Positions 21,536 to 51,190 of a stretch of DNA of 64,000 bases are shown in pieces (positions within the stretch are counted from its first letter, which is position 1; each line of letters opens with the position of its first letter). A program made the position numbers and the translations under genes. The stretch lies in contig NC_079312.1 of the NCBI RefSeq assembly GCF_029931775.1, positions 132,479,872 through 132,543,871 of the forward strand, read 5' to 3'. The stretch is from Euleptes europaea (taxonomy: Eukaryota; Chordata; Lepidosauria; Squamata; Sphaerodactylidae). The notes beneath the pieces were generated by a model. It saw nothing but the letters and a program-made list of their open reading frames with translations. It was not told the DNA's origin and did not search any database.

Positions 21536-22840
21536 CATCACTTTAAGGTCAGAGTCAGTATTAATTTGAAGTTTAAAAGCCACACATTCCTGTTTCAATC
21601 CTCTTCCTCTGTGCTGTCCTTTGGTATCTAATTTTGACCAGACATTTGCACATAATTCTAAAAATTGTCTTCTCAGCTGGCCTGTTTCTCTTATCTATTC
21701 AGTGGGTCAACCTTTCTGCCACAAGTTATGTGATGCCTTCAGAAATCCTTTGCAGGCAGAACAGAACTGGGCCATCTCCAAACTTTTAGCAGGCTTATTT
21801 GTCATGAACTAGATCTTGCAGGTTCAATTGTGATTACCAGCTAGTATTATGTTTTAAACCGGGATATTATTGCTTTTAGTAATTTGTATGCTGCTTCAGA
21901 AGCTGAGAGTATATATATTTTTTTAAAAACATGTATGTTAGTTTAGAATATAAACCTTTGCATCTTATAACTACTCCCAAAATAAACACATTATTGTGTT
22001 TGGTTCCAATCTAGCTCTCTCTGCATGGTATAATCCGGGAAACTGCTCATTTGTCTGTTCAGGGAGACAGTGAGCTCCCCCTCCCCAGCTCATTTGCTGT
22101 CTCCAATTTTCTGACTGGGGACATTTGTTCAAAGCTGCATCAAGAAGGAGCCACATGCACATGGGGTTTCTCATCTGTTTAGGGCTAGCCCTATGGGAGA
22201 CTGCTTCTTTACACATATGTTCCCAAGCTGCATCAAGGCAGATGAAATAAGAAAAAGTATCTGTAAATCCACTGCTTTTTTGTCTGTTTTTAAAGCGCCA
22301 GTACTCATAGATAAGATTGCACTGATTTCCACCAGTTCCTCCAACAGGACTTGGGAGACCCCTGAAAAAAGGTGCTTGTATTCAGTACTGATGAGTACTA
22401 TCACAAGAAAAAAAAGTCCTGTGGAAATCAAATTGGCTTAGTATCTGGGTTGTGTTAAACCTGGGCAAATTTGAGTCCATGTGGCCCTCAGATGTATGCT
22501 AACCAGTGTGGGAGCCTGGAGGTCTGCCTTTCCTTGAAACCCCCCGTTTCAAGCAGCAAGAACAAAAGCTATTTTTTGTGGAAAGCTACAGGGAGTGGGG
22601 GGGGGAGGGAACAAAACTAGCCGCACAAAGCTCAGTGAGTACATCCAGTCGGGGACAGCTGGCGAGCTGCCTCTAAGGAATCAGAGTCCAGGCCCATTCT
22701 TGAATCTCAATGCTTTGTAACTATTGATTGCTGTTACCTCTTGGGGTCTGCCACAAGGGTATGCATGGGAGGGCAGACCTGGTATATGGATGGAAAGCTA
22801 AGGCCAGAGGATTTGCAGTCTAAACGGCCATCTGCCGGTG
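21536..22840. other. Intergenic DNA, nothing recognised
   Basis: I see no gene, RNA or assignable repeat here. Confidence 0.45.
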
Positions 22841-22950
22841 TGGCTAATAAAGGGAAGGCTTAATTGCAGAGCTCAATATTTTCTCCTTGGGGATGGTGTT
22901 TTAGGACAGCATGTGGTGCTGGGGGGGGTGCATCACCCCAAGTGCAGTGC

Positions 22951-22953
22951 TTG

Positions 22954-23005
<52 letters not shown>

Positions 23006-23010
23006 TATAT
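22951..23010. repeat. Compound microsatellite (CT)n(CA)n(TA)n
   Basis: A run of CT followed directly by a run of CA and a short TA run, immediately before a SINE. Read-through frames of Ser-Leu and His-Thr are artefacts. Confidence 0.95.
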
Positions 23011-23304
23011 GGAGAAGAATTGGTTTTTATATGCAGACTTTCTCTACCACTTAAGGAAGAATCAAACCGGCTTACAATCACCTTCCCTTCCCCTCCCCAC
23101 AACAGGCACCCTGTGAAGTAGGCGGGGCTGAGAGAGAGTGACTAGCCCAAGGTCACCCAGCTGGCTTCATGTGCAGGAGTGGGGAAACAAAATCCAGTTC
23201 ACCAGATTAGCCTCCACCACTCATGTGGAGGAGCGGGGAATCCAACCCTGTTCTCCAGAGTCCACTGCTCCAAACCACCGCTGTTAACCACCACACCATG
23301 CTGG
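23011..23304 (-). mobile_element. tRNA-derived SINE, full length
   Basis: Same family as 19754: ggagaagaattggtttttat, cttaaggaagaatcaaaccg, gcccaaggtcacccagctgg and ttaaccaccacaccatgctg. Flanked by atatat on both sides. Confidence 0.88.
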
Positions 23305-23583
23305 ATATATATAAAATTATCTGAATTATGTGCAGTGTTGCAAAGACGAACAGCTTTATTCGGTTCTGGTATGCTTTGCTTTTGTGGAACTTAAGAGTCC
23401 GTTATTGATCAAGCCGAGGAGTTAGCGGCTACACTCTTGCCTGGAAGAGGAGCAAGGCCAGTACTTTGTTACATCATCCCTCAGCCTGACATTGATTGGA
23501 AACACTCTTCCTGCTTGAACCCAAATGCCACAGCTCTGAATATGTTCTTGAGAGGAGGAGGAGGAAAGAGCCTTTGCGCTCGT

Positions 23584-23663
23584 CAAAAAGTATGATTTTA
23601 AAGATGGAAAACTCTGGTGTGGGCAAAAAGTATGATTTTAAAGATGGAAAACTCTGGTGTGGG
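23584..23663. repeat. Perfect 40-bp tandem duplication
   Basis: The unit starting caaaaagtatgattttaaag and ending actctggtgtggg occurs twice, head to tail, with no difference, at 23584-23623 and 23624-23663. Confidence 0.97.
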
Positions 23664-24274
23664 CAGGCACTGTGTTTTGATTCTACAAGTATGTTGGTCT
23701 GAAGAAGCAAACTTCTCTGCATTGACCAAGAATTCAAGAACAGTGAAAGCAAACAAATCTTGCAAGCACACTGGCCTCTTTTCATGCTCACGGCTAGCCC
23801 AAGCCCGCTTTGGCAAGCTTTCCGTGTTTAACATTTCACCAGCTCGCTGGACTCTCTTCTTTTTTGAGTTGGTCTGTGCCCTTAATAGCTGCCTGATGTT
23901 CAACTGGTTGACTTGTCTTCCCCATGGTAATGTAGTGATGAGGAGAAAGGTGTATCTGTTGGATTTTGGTCTACGACGCTATTGTTCTTAAAGACGCTGC
24001 AGGTCTGTCAAGAAAAATGTGACAAGACCAGCAGTGAATTGGACTGGAAGCTCATAAAACAATCCAAGCCACTTGGATCAAAAAGTGTAGTCAAACTGAC
24101 CCGGAGAAGCGAGAGAGGAAATGACAGCCTTTGTTTTTAGTCTTCTACAATTGTGCGCTTTGCATATTCCTCAGCCTATTTTGATTGCCTGGCAATGTTT
24201 CATCCTGCTCTCTGAATTTTTTTGTATGCTGTTGTGGGTCATTTTGATCTCTAATTACTGAAGAGTGAAATGTA

Positions 24275-24490
24275 TTTATTTAGTACAATTTCACTCCACC
24301 CTTTCTCTCAGGAGCATAGGGGAGTTTACATCGTTTTCCTCTCCACCAGGATATCCTCACAACCCTGGGAGGTAGCCTGAATGTGAGTGACTGCCCCAAG
24401 ATCTCCCAGCAAGCTTAATGGGTGAGTGGGGATTTGAACCTGGGTCTCCCAGGCTCTAATCCAACCCTGTAACCCCTATACCCTGCTGGC
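24275..24490 (-). mobile_element. tRNA-derived SINE fragment (MIR/CORE-SINE-like)
   Basis: Contains tcctcacaaccctgggaggt, agatctcccagcaagct, ggggatttgaacctgggtct and taacccctataccctgctgg. It is the same type as the copy at 6530, in the same orientation. Confidence 0.65.
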
Positions 24491-25879
24491 TGGTTTGACA
24501 AAGTTATGTTCTCTTCTTGCTAAAGGAAAATACTTAATGAATATAGAGTTCAGAATGTTTTCCTTCACAGGTCCCTTCATGTTCAGTGCAACAGTATTGA
24601 TTTGTATGACATACTTCGTAGTCTATTCAACAGCCACGCTGGATTAGTAACATTTAAGATAAAAAAGACTGCCGTTCTCAACATGAGGAAATAATGTATC
24701 CAGCCAAGGAACGGTTATTCGTTGCCACTGCTGAATGTTGGGGACGGGTGTATTTGAGAAACTGTTGAGTGATAGCTGGTTGATAAGCAAAGCTTATCGG
24801 TCCCATGTTTGCTTTATGGAATCTACTTTGCTCCCAGGTGGAAAAAGAGCACAGCAGAAATGTAACCCTTTCTCCTTCTGCTTTCTTGCGCTGCAACACA
24901 GGCAAGTCAAAGGGGCAGAGCAGTTCAGCCAATGACAGCTAGCCAGCTCAGGTCTTTTGACAGCTGGCTGCTTCCCCCAGCTCTGTTCTCTAACCTAACA
25001 GGTTGGGCCACGTCCACCCAGAAAGGAGGAAGCCACCATGTGGTTAAGAAGTCTGGATTTTCACAATCAAGAAAACAAACGTTGGGAAGTGTGGAGGAAG
25101 AAGATGATGCTTGCCGTTCCTGGGAAGTGAATGTACTTTTCCCTGGACATTTTTGCTCAGCTGTGGTTTTGCTAACATTAAAGAAGAGGATTAATGATTA
25201 TAAACTTCACTGTGATACAGCGACTTGCCTTCAGCTTCATTCTTAGGTGGCCCTTTATCACTAGGGGAAAGGGGGTTTGATATAAAAAGGTGCTGGAACT
25301 GTACAATTTATTCCCTAAGATTGTAATTCTAATCATACTTACTTGGAAGTCTCACTAAAACCCGGGGGCTTATTTCTGAGTAAACTTGGTCAGGAAAACA
25401 GATGAGGCCAAAATGAACCAGGCTGTATAGAATCTAGCAGTTCCTGGTGGCACCCAAGTTGTTTGCCTCCTCACTCCTGCATTTATTTAGCAGTTAGCCT
25501 TAAGGTTGGAAATATAATTTGTGCTATTGCCAAGGCTGGCCCACATTTTAGCTGTACCCATCCCCCACCCACCCCGGAGCCTACAGCACCCACTAAGGCA
25601 GCAGCTTGCTCGGGTTGCCCCATTGTCCCCTGAACAACAGGGAGGACTTTGAGCTGAATTGCCTTTGGCTGGCATTGAGAATGAGGGCACCTGGCAAATG
25701 GAATGCCTGGTGATGACGTGTCCCAGTAGTACCAAGTCTAACAGGCTCTTCTTGCAGCCTCTGCGCACACACACCCTTGTGAAGAAAGAGAGCAAGCTGT
25801 TTGCACAACTAAAACCGCTTGTCTGCAGGAAACACACTCACATCTTGGGCTGACAACAGCATAAAGGACAAACAGCTGG

Positions 25880-25950
25880 GGGTTAAACTTGGGACCTTGT
25901 GTATGTAAAGCAGATACTCTACTACTGAGCCATGACCCTCCTCTAAAACA
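25880..25950 (-). mobile_element. tRNA-derived SINE head fragment
   Basis: Contains ttaaacttgggaccttgtgt and gatactctactactgagcca, the reverse of a tRNA-like A and B box region related to 6905. Short and diverged. Confidence 0.6.
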
Positions 25951-26929
25951 TTAAAAATATTACTTATACACTTGCATTCTCTCTCTGGGCTCCTGCCTCC
26001 TTTTCTCCATGATTTTCTGGGAACTACCATCTCTCTATAGTGTACACTTTCTTCTATGACTGTGTACCAAAATTCATACTTCTGGCATGATTGTGCCAGT
26101 ATTACGATTTCAGTTAACAGATCCCATGCTTGTGGCACATGTCATAGTGTTACTACCATGCTGGCCTTTCAGAATGACATGTGGTATAGTTCAGCTGGTT
26201 TATTTAAGGAAACAGATTCAATTTCTAATGTAACACCTTGAAAAGGTGCATTGTATGTGATGCCACATATTCCTGCTTCCTTCTTGCCTTTTCCCATAGA
26301 CGGTCAATAAGGTATGTGCTCTTCTTACTATGAAGGTACTCTTTTCGTTTCAGCCATATATATGTTTATCAGCAGCGCTCAGTACAAAATTAAAAGATCT
26401 GCGAAGTTTATCTGGATCCTAACCATGTTTTCTACTGGGGAAAGCATACGTCTGCCAGCAGAAAAATGCAGGAGAGGGGATTTTTGACAATTCCTCCTCC
26501 CACTGCAGATTCAGGCATGATGGCGGGGGGAGAGAAAATTTTCTAAGAGTGCTGTCCCTCTCACACTTGATAGGATCTATGATTGTGCATATTCAGGCTA
26601 GTTATGTTACCTAGCTCCTCTATGTGCAAAGGATGTCATCAGTTTAAAAAAAACGAATTAAGAGTTCAACTGCCTGCAGAATAATATTTATTGCTTAAGG
26701 ACCCAGAAAACAGAATTACAACACAAATTATTCATGACACGCACAATGTGGTTGTTGAATTTCCTTTATTCTGGCTATAGGATGCAAGCAAAAGCTGTTG
26801 AGAACAAACGTCTCCCAATGTGATTACTAGTGCAATCCTATAGTTATTCTAGTCTGTTTTCAGTGGACTTGCATAGGAGTGAACTTGTATTACAGGTGAA
26901 AAGTCTTTCTATCCACATTCTCCATACCA

Positions 26930-27870
26930 TTCCTAATTTTACAAACTTCTATAAAAAAAATTCCTTCTAACAATTTATTAGAGATAGACATCAGGCTAAG
27001 GAGTCTAAAATGCCTTAGCTCCCTCCAGATCTTTTATTAGAAATTGGCATTATGTTGACTACCCCCCCTTTTCTGCTAAGAAGGCCAGTTTCAGTGACAA
27101 GCAGGATATTTGTCTTAGAAGTCCAATGATTTAATATCTGAGTTTAAGAACTCTTCGGAGTATACCATCCAGACCTGCTGGGTTTGTCAAATTTTAATTT
27201 GTCAGTTAGACCTCCACATCATGGTTTTTTTTTTTCTGTGTGACAATTTTCAGACATTCTCCCTGATTTGTGTGCAATTATCTGTTGAACATGTTCTGAA
27301 GTGATGTAGAGTTCAGCCTCCCTGCAATCTTTTTATCCTATTTAGTAATTCTATTGCACTGAACAGTCCAAGTACCTCCCTTGCTAGTTTCCTGTTCCTG
27401 ATGCATTTAAATAAATTTACATTGTTAATGTCTTCAACAAAACACTTAAATTATTTTTTCAATTTGCCTTATTGACAATTACATTTGCTTTGCAAACATT
27501 CATGGTCATTTAGGCTAGACTCCCACATTTTAAATGAAGCCTTTTTGCATTTTATAATTTTCTTGACTATGGCCATTAACCATACTTGGCTTGCTCCTGG
27601 AATTGTTTGTACTTTTTGTAGCTGTGATATACTCCATCTGAGCTTTATTATAGCAGTTTAAATAACATCTGAGTCCCAAAGAGATCTGACCCTTTCCCAA
27701 CCTCCTTTAAATGTCATATGATGCCCCATCATGGAGTATAGTCTTCTTTTCTTCTTTCTTACAGTTCCTGTAGCATAATGTGAGGAATTGCATTCTCAGC
27801 TTAGCCATGCTTTCATATCTTGCTCTTGCACTTAAAACGGGAAATAAATCAAACACATGGCATGCTTAAA
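26930..27870 (-). mobile_element. Degraded CR1 LINE, ORF2 endonuclease/RT junction region
   Basis: On the minus strand near 27130-27200 a frame reads LKFDKP followed by decayed GPDGLHPRVL-like residues, typical of CR1 ORF2. Flanking phrases such as tcctgttcctgatgcattta and ccattaaccatacttggctt match the common amniote CR1 body. It is old, with many changes, and the borders are approximate. Confidence 0.6.
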
Positions 27871-27982
27871 TTTATTTATTTTGGGTAAGTTTTTCACAAT
27901 TAGTGTTGATGACTGCAAGAATACCTACTGCAAATATTGGTTTCTTCAGGCATAGAAAATTAGTTTCTCTTCACTGAATCCA

Positions 27983-28098
27983 AGGATGTGAGCTCTGTCT
28001 CAGAAAAGCTTGTACTGGAATAAATATTGTACTTTAAGGTGCAATTGGACTTCTATTTTATTTTGCAACAATAGACTAACAATGTTACCCCTCTGGAA
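27983..28098 (+). mobile_element. Retroposon 3'-end fragment
   Basis: Degraded relative of 5079: gtctcagaaaagcttgtact, actttaaggtgcaattggac and acaatagactaacaatgtta. Confidence 0.6.
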
Positions 28099-28467
28099 TT
28101 ATCATGGATCTCCTAGCACAGCTTTACATTCTACAAAAACTAAGTGATCTTAGTGCTCTCCAAATCTGAATGGAATAGCCAGGGCCACCTCTCCCCAGCT
28201 GGAATATCAGGACTTTGTAGCCATGATTCAAGTTCAAATGGTATGTTTTCTGTCTTCACCTGCATTTCAGTGTATATTTATAATGGGTCTGGAAAATGGG
28301 TGAAGCATGAGCAGCTTCAGCAACTAGCCCCTTTTGAGTCTCACAGGCTGCATCCAGGAAAGATGAATATGTCCTAAATGAGCTGCAAAATAGTTTTTCT
28401 CTTCTCTGTTACTGTTTGAATTGCCTGTGTATTGAGCCCGGTCTTGGCCAGTGAGTGAGGGCAGGAT

Positions 28468-28774
28468 GAAGAAGAAGAAGATTTGGTTGTTATATGCTGA
28501 CTTTCTCTGCCACTTAAGGAAGAATCAAACCGGCTTCCCTTTCTCTACCCACAATAGACACCTTGTGAGGTAGGTGAGGCTGAGAGTTAGGAAAGAACTG
28601 TGACTAGCCCAAGGTCACCCAGCTGGCTTCATGTGGAGGAGTGGGGAAACAAATCCATTTCATCAGATTAACATCTGCCGCTCATGTGGAGGAGTGGGGA
28701 ATCAAACCCGGTTCTCCAGATCAGAGTCCACCGTTCCAAACCACTGCTCTTAACCACGACACCACGCTGGCTCC
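28468..28774 (-). mobile_element. tRNA-derived SINE, full length
   Basis: Same family as 19754 and 23011, with gaagaagaagaagatttggt at one end and accacgacaccacgctggct at the other. Confidence 0.88.
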
Positions 28775-28859
28775 CAAATTGAAATAATAAAAATGTCAGA
28801 CTACTGAAGGACACAGATAGTTAAGCCAAGTACACCTAGTTCTTCCAAGTAACCTCTTT

Positions 28860-30690
28860 AATAGCCTAGGGGGTGGGAGTACTTGTGCTGAGGCCACAGA
28901 GTGCAGCAATGGTGCAGCTAAGCTGCCTCCTAAGTGGTTTGCTGCACTGTGGCCAGCTCCTCAAATTCAGCATTTTAAACAAAATAACAGTGAGGTGGAC
29001 ACAGGTGCACCGGAGTAGAGGGGGCAGAGCCGTGGACTGGGCTGCCATAGAGGCAGGAGCAGGGTGAAGCGGGAAGGTGGGCGGGACTAGGCAAAACATG
29101 TCACAGGGTGGGCATGCCCCACAATCACCAGGTCTAGAGGGAGGATCTGAACAAGGCAAAGGAGGATGGAGGATGGCTCCGCCCCACCTGGTCCCGATGG
29201 AGTGCAGCAGAGGCTGGGAGAGGGTGGGGAGAGAGTTGGGGGCAGGTGGGTCACCCCAAGCACGCACCTGGGGAGTGTCGTGGTACAATACCTGTAGCCC
29301 TGCATGCAGCGGCGGCCAACGGGGAGATGTGCCCATGACTGCACACCCCTTGCCAGTCCCAATCCCCCACAGTGGGCGCGACCCCCAAAACCTTAGTTGC
29401 CCCTGAAACATCAGATGGCAAGGCGGGCTGGGCGGAGGAAAGGGCAGAGGGAGGCCTTGAGCCATGGGGGTGCAGCAGGATGTCAATGGCAACCATAAGG
29501 GTGCCCAACTTGGTGAGGGTGACTCCTCTGGACAGGTCGAGGCACCAGTGAGGAGGCCGTTGCAGCCGGTGAAGGAGTCACAGAGAGCATAACGGGTCAC
29601 CCAAGACCGCTCCACTCATGTCATCCCCTCCGCAACACCCCGCACCATTCCAAGAAAAGCTTCAAGGTGGCCAAAAGCAGTCGCCATAGTGTCCAGGAGA
29701 GAGACCAACCAGTGCTTGCCCCATGAGGTGCACTCCAACTACTCACGGCAGCTCTCAATGCCCGACAACAGAGGTGGATCCCCCCAGATCAGGAGGCATC
29801 AAGTCCTAGAGAGAGGGGCAGGTGGCTGGGGATGGGCAGCCCACTGGCAGGGGCAACTGAGTGGGGGGGACAAAAAGGTGGTTTGGGGTGCCTCACCCAG
29901 CTTACCTGTAATGGCGCGGGCACCCCGTTGTGTCCTGTCTCTGCATCTGTTGTACCCGAAATGGAACTTGAGTGGGAGAGCTCACCCACAGAATGTGTGG
30001 ACTTTGCTCTCCCAGGTGGGTTTTGTGCAAACTGCCAGCCCTGTTGTGCACAGTGCTCTCCCTGTGCACTTGCCGCCACCATGAGTGCCGCGCTGCTCGC
30101 GCTGTCCCCATGGCTGGGAGCTGATGGTCAGCATCTTGAGCCGCACCCCTTACCTGCCGGAAGGTGTCTGTGGTGAGGCCAGTGCTTATGAGGTAGCTGG
30201 TGCTTCACTATTGGGCGCTGCTGTGGGGGCTCAGCCCCCCTTCCACCCCCTGCCCACTGGCTGGCCACTTGGTCAACATTTTCAACCACCTGGGCCCGTG
30301 GCTGTGAAAAAGGGGGGGAGAAACTGTCAAACTCCTAAAATGGAGCTCTATGGGGTATGTCACAATTTTAGTTGGCATAACCTTATGCCGGGAGGAGTGG
30401 GCATTCCTGGCCTGAAAACTTTCAGCAAGCTGACTGATGTCAGCCCCGTCCTCAGAAACATCCCCTTTTGTCCCGACGTGGGCCCCTGCACTGGAGATAC
30501 ACCAGCACGGAGGGTGGCCTGGCACTCAGCTGTGTGGCTCCCAGGTGCTGGCATGCGTGCCACCCAGGTTAAATGGGCACTTACACCTACGCAGGGTCAT
30601 GGAGCTTTGCCCCCTCCTTCAGGATTGGATGGTAAGGCTGCAATCCTACAGAACTCTCAGTTACAAAAACAGCATTGCACAATTTCTAAT
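28860..30690. other. GC-rich stretch of unknown nature
   Basis: About 1.8 kb much richer in G and C than its AT-rich neighbours. Long open frames occur on both strands, the longest (28866-29615, minus) being rich in Pro, Leu and Ser without any motif I recognise. No splice-consistent conserved protein is seen. It may be an old GC-rich transposon or a compositional island. Confidence 0.4.
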
Positions 30691-31142
30691 AACCAGGTTA
30701 ACTGGAAAATGAAGTATTTAAAAACAAATGTGGAAGATTAATAAATCCCATTGCTTTAAGCATTTTCACGTGAAATCATTGGCTAGCACAAGCAATCTTT
30801 GTCTGTATTGTGTTCACTGGTAGCTTTAAAAAAGCTTGTACAGTGGAGAGGTATAACATACTTTCGTCTTGAAAAGTCAAACTGTATTTGTTTGTTTTTA
30901 AATTAATAAAATCCTTTATGATTGTAATAAGCTTCTGCTTGTAATAAACGTCTGCTTCACAAAAACATTATAAACTTAACTGATGTCCTACTCATTTTTA
31001 TATTGTTTGGAGGAGGTATGACGACAACACTCAAATCTACTTGTCAACAGACTAAGGTGAGACAATGACTATTCCAAAAAATGTTGGAAGACAGCAATAA
31101 GCTGTGTGAAGGTCAATAAACTTACATTTAATTGTACAAACA

Positions 31143-31335
31143 GCCAACCTGTGGCGGATGGTGTTATACTGCCTCTGAAGGAGCTAGTTCACAGCTGGGA
31201 TGCTATTAGATCTGTGTCTACACATGGAAGCACAGGTCCCCTATGTGGCATGTACTTCCTTTCATCAGTGTTGGCTGGGGCACCAGCTAACAGCTACAAT
31301 GACTGTTGTTTTCTGAGAGTAACCAGTTCTAGGAC
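31143..31335 (+). mobile_element. Degraded L2/CR1-like reverse transcriptase fragment
   Basis: The frame LPLKELVHSWDAI recalls LPLKEQVRSLGVLLD of non-LTR LINE C-terminal regions. Weak and short. Confidence 0.4.
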
Positions 31336-31377
31336 ATTATGAACTCGCAGGACATTCCAGGAACAATCCTAAGCAGG

Positions 31378-31525
31378 TCTGTGTGTGTGTGTGTTAAGTG
31401 CTGTCAAGTTGCTTCCAACTCATGGCGACCCTATGAATGAAAGTCCTCCAAAATGTCCTGTCTTTGACAGCCTTGTTCAGATCTTGCAAACTGAAGGCTG
31501 TGGCTTCCTTTATTGAGAAAGCAGG
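31378..31525 (-). mobile_element. Bov-B (RTE) LINE 3' end fragment
   Basis: gtgtgtgtgtgttaagtgctgt followed by caagttgcttccaactcatg and gcgaccctatgaatgaaagt matches the 3' end of the Bov-B at 20447. Confidence 0.85.
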
Positions 31526-32871
31526 TCTACTCAGAAGTGCTGTTTTAGTCAAAGGTTCTAAAGACTAATATAACATTTGATGTTGCTGAAAATTTTATCA
31601 ATTTAGATCTCATTTGTCACCAAAGTTTTCTCTGCCAGTATATTTTAAATTTGCATAGCAAAGCTGGGAAGATGGTAAAATTAGTAGTCCAACAGAACCT
31701 TAAAAATGAATAAAATTTATTCTGCATAAACCATTGTGAGTCAAGTCTTATTTCATCACATGCATGGAGCACCCATTCAAAGCAGCTAAGAAGATTGTGT
31801 TGTACGTCAATTACTTCTGTAATTAAGGGTGCTTCACACAGAAACGTCACAAGTCAGTGCCTCTTGCATTTCATTTTGGCCTTGCTGTTTAGTTATTATT
31901 TCTCTCTGTGCTCATTACGTATGTATCAAGTACATCTAAATAATTTTGTCCTCTTCTGCCAATCTAATACATCCCTATGCAGTTACCACAGTCTAAATCC
32001 ATTAAAATCAGGATAGCAGTGTAAACATGTCAGCAAGGTGCTATAAGACTCTTTTACTCTTCCTTAAAATAGAGATCTTTCTGCACAACTATACTTAAAT
32101 CCTAAATTAGGGATGTAGAAGGCCAAATAGCAAGTTAACCTCGTCTTTTTGTCACTACAGTATACGGAGAGGCCACATAACGTTAATGTATTAAAAAAGA
32201 ATTGCAACAGTGTAAAAAAACAAAATAATCCTCCTCCGCTTAAACCTACACGTCCAAGAAGCGTTTACATCTCTTCCCACGTTCAAACGACTTGCCAGTA
32301 TCCTTCCGCATATAGTTTCTCAAAAAGCCCCCACGTAGAAACAAATGTCCCCACACGCCCGGAAGTACTTGCTAATTTACCCCTTTGCGTTTCCAGGTCA
32401 TTCATTCACCGCGGCCCAGTCAGAATCAAACACGAACAAGGTTTCACAGTCGCCCTCCAAAACGCATGCGCTGCAGCCGCTCTAGGACGGGCGTGTCTTG
32501 CAAATGCCACGTTCCCACGGAGAGAGGTGAAACGACGGAAGGAGGGGGCGAATGGGCTTTCGTTGAAGCTTACCCAATCAGAAGCACTTGTGCAGAGGTC
32601 TGAGAACAGGAGCCATCCAATCAGAGGCGGCAATGCGATCCGGCTGGCCAATCGAAGACGGCGGGTCATGAGAGCGCCAGCAGGCCTGTTCGGAAATGGC
32701 AGGGAGGATGACGTGACCTTTCGGGCGACCAATCAAAGCTTTCGGGCGGGGTTAGGTCCTGCGCCAGAGCAACGAGAGCGGAAAGGCCAGGCGACCGGGC
32801 GTCACCAATGAGCGGAAGCTGGAGCGGGAGAGGGCGGGTTTATAAGCCGGGGGGCGGGCGCGCAGGGCCCT

Positions 32872-32939
32872 CTCTTGCTGTGCTGTTCCGTCGCCCCGTC
32901 CCTTCGCCTGCCATCCTGCCCGCCGTCCTTTGTGCCGCC
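32872..32939 (+). other. P4HB: P4HB 5' untranslated region (predicted)
   Basis: Predicted from the TATA box at about 32841 to the ATG at 32940. It is GC-rich and unspliced in this model. The exact start site is inferred. Confidence 0.55.
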
Positions 32940-50255
<17,316 letters not shown>

Positions 50256-51190
50256 AGAGGAATCCAATCTGACTATCTATCCCCAGACACTGCACTGTGG
50301 CTGCCTTCTTATGCAGTCAAGCAAATCCAGAAACCAACTCGAACCAGAAGGCAGATGCTGGCTGGAGAGTTCAAAGAATGGTCTAAAGTAACCCTTCATC
50401 CTAACCTGTCAACTGATCTTCTAGTTTACCTTTTGCTTTTTGAAGAGGGATCTGACTTGATAGCCAGCCCTGCTGGGTCTATATTATTTTTTTAAAACAC
50501 ACACACGCACACACTGTGATGTACATTTTCTTTTTCCTAAAGTGTTCTGTGGTCTGGGTAGAAGCAGATTGAAATGCCCCATTGCCTAACTCATTTTGGA
50601 GCCTCGCCAGTAATGCCTCCTTAAAGCTTAGTCACACTTTGTCTAATTGTCATATGCTGCTCTCTGCCCAGCAGGGTCTTGGTTATGGTTTCAATTGTCA
50701 TTATTATTTGGGCTGCCTCAGTTCAGAGGAAACCACTAGGCTGACCATAGTCGGGCCAGTGGAATGTGGAGTGAGTGGGACAGGTGGTCCTCTTAACTCA
50801 TTGTGTGGTCTCTGTTCCCCTTTATGCTGAATAAGATATATTTCTCTTCCAAAGACCAGGAGACTAACAACTGAGGAAAGAGGGCCTGGCTGCTCACTTT
50901 CCTGAAGCAAAATCTAACTCAAGTTGCCCCTGAACAAACACAAGATGTGCTTTCTCAGCATTGCTTTGTACATGGGTTTCACAAGTGTTTACTTGGAAAG
51001 GAACCTGTCAAAATGCAACAAAAAGGACACTCAATTACTGGGATTTTGGGAAGGGATCTTGAGAACCAAGGAGTGCTGTGGGGTGAGGGACGGGGGTGGG
51101 GATGTTGGCAGAATTTGAATTTACTTGAGCGTCTATGATGCTAAAAAGAATGGAACTCGTTGGCCAAATAAATTTGATTTTAATACTAGC
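50256..51190 (+). other. P4HB: P4HB 3' untranslated region with poly(A) signal
   Basis: Follows the TAA after the KDEL codons. It includes a short (CA)n run near 50498-50515. A canonical AATAAA lies at 51167-51172, so the mRNA probably ends near 51190. Confidence 0.8.

Larger units (their letters stand above)
30691..32379. other. AT-rich intergenic DNA upstream of P4HB
   Basis: Apart from the LINE fragments at 31143-31335 and 31378-31525 I see no feature. Base composition shifts abruptly to GC-rich at the P4HB promoter. Confidence 0.5.

Noticed and set aside
23474-23903. Overlapping open frames around the 40-bp duplication
   Set aside because: Frames on both strands, no recognisable domain; length is inflated by the in-frame-compatible duplication region.
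28866-29615. 249-aa open frame on the minus strand
   Set aside because: Pro/Leu/Ser-rich, in a GC-rich stretch with overlapping open frames on both strands and no recognisable domain or splice-consistent extension.
32149-32811. 220-aa open frame just upstream of P4HB
   Set aside because: It overlaps the P4HB CpG-rich promoter and CCAAT boxes; composition explains it and no protein family is recognised.
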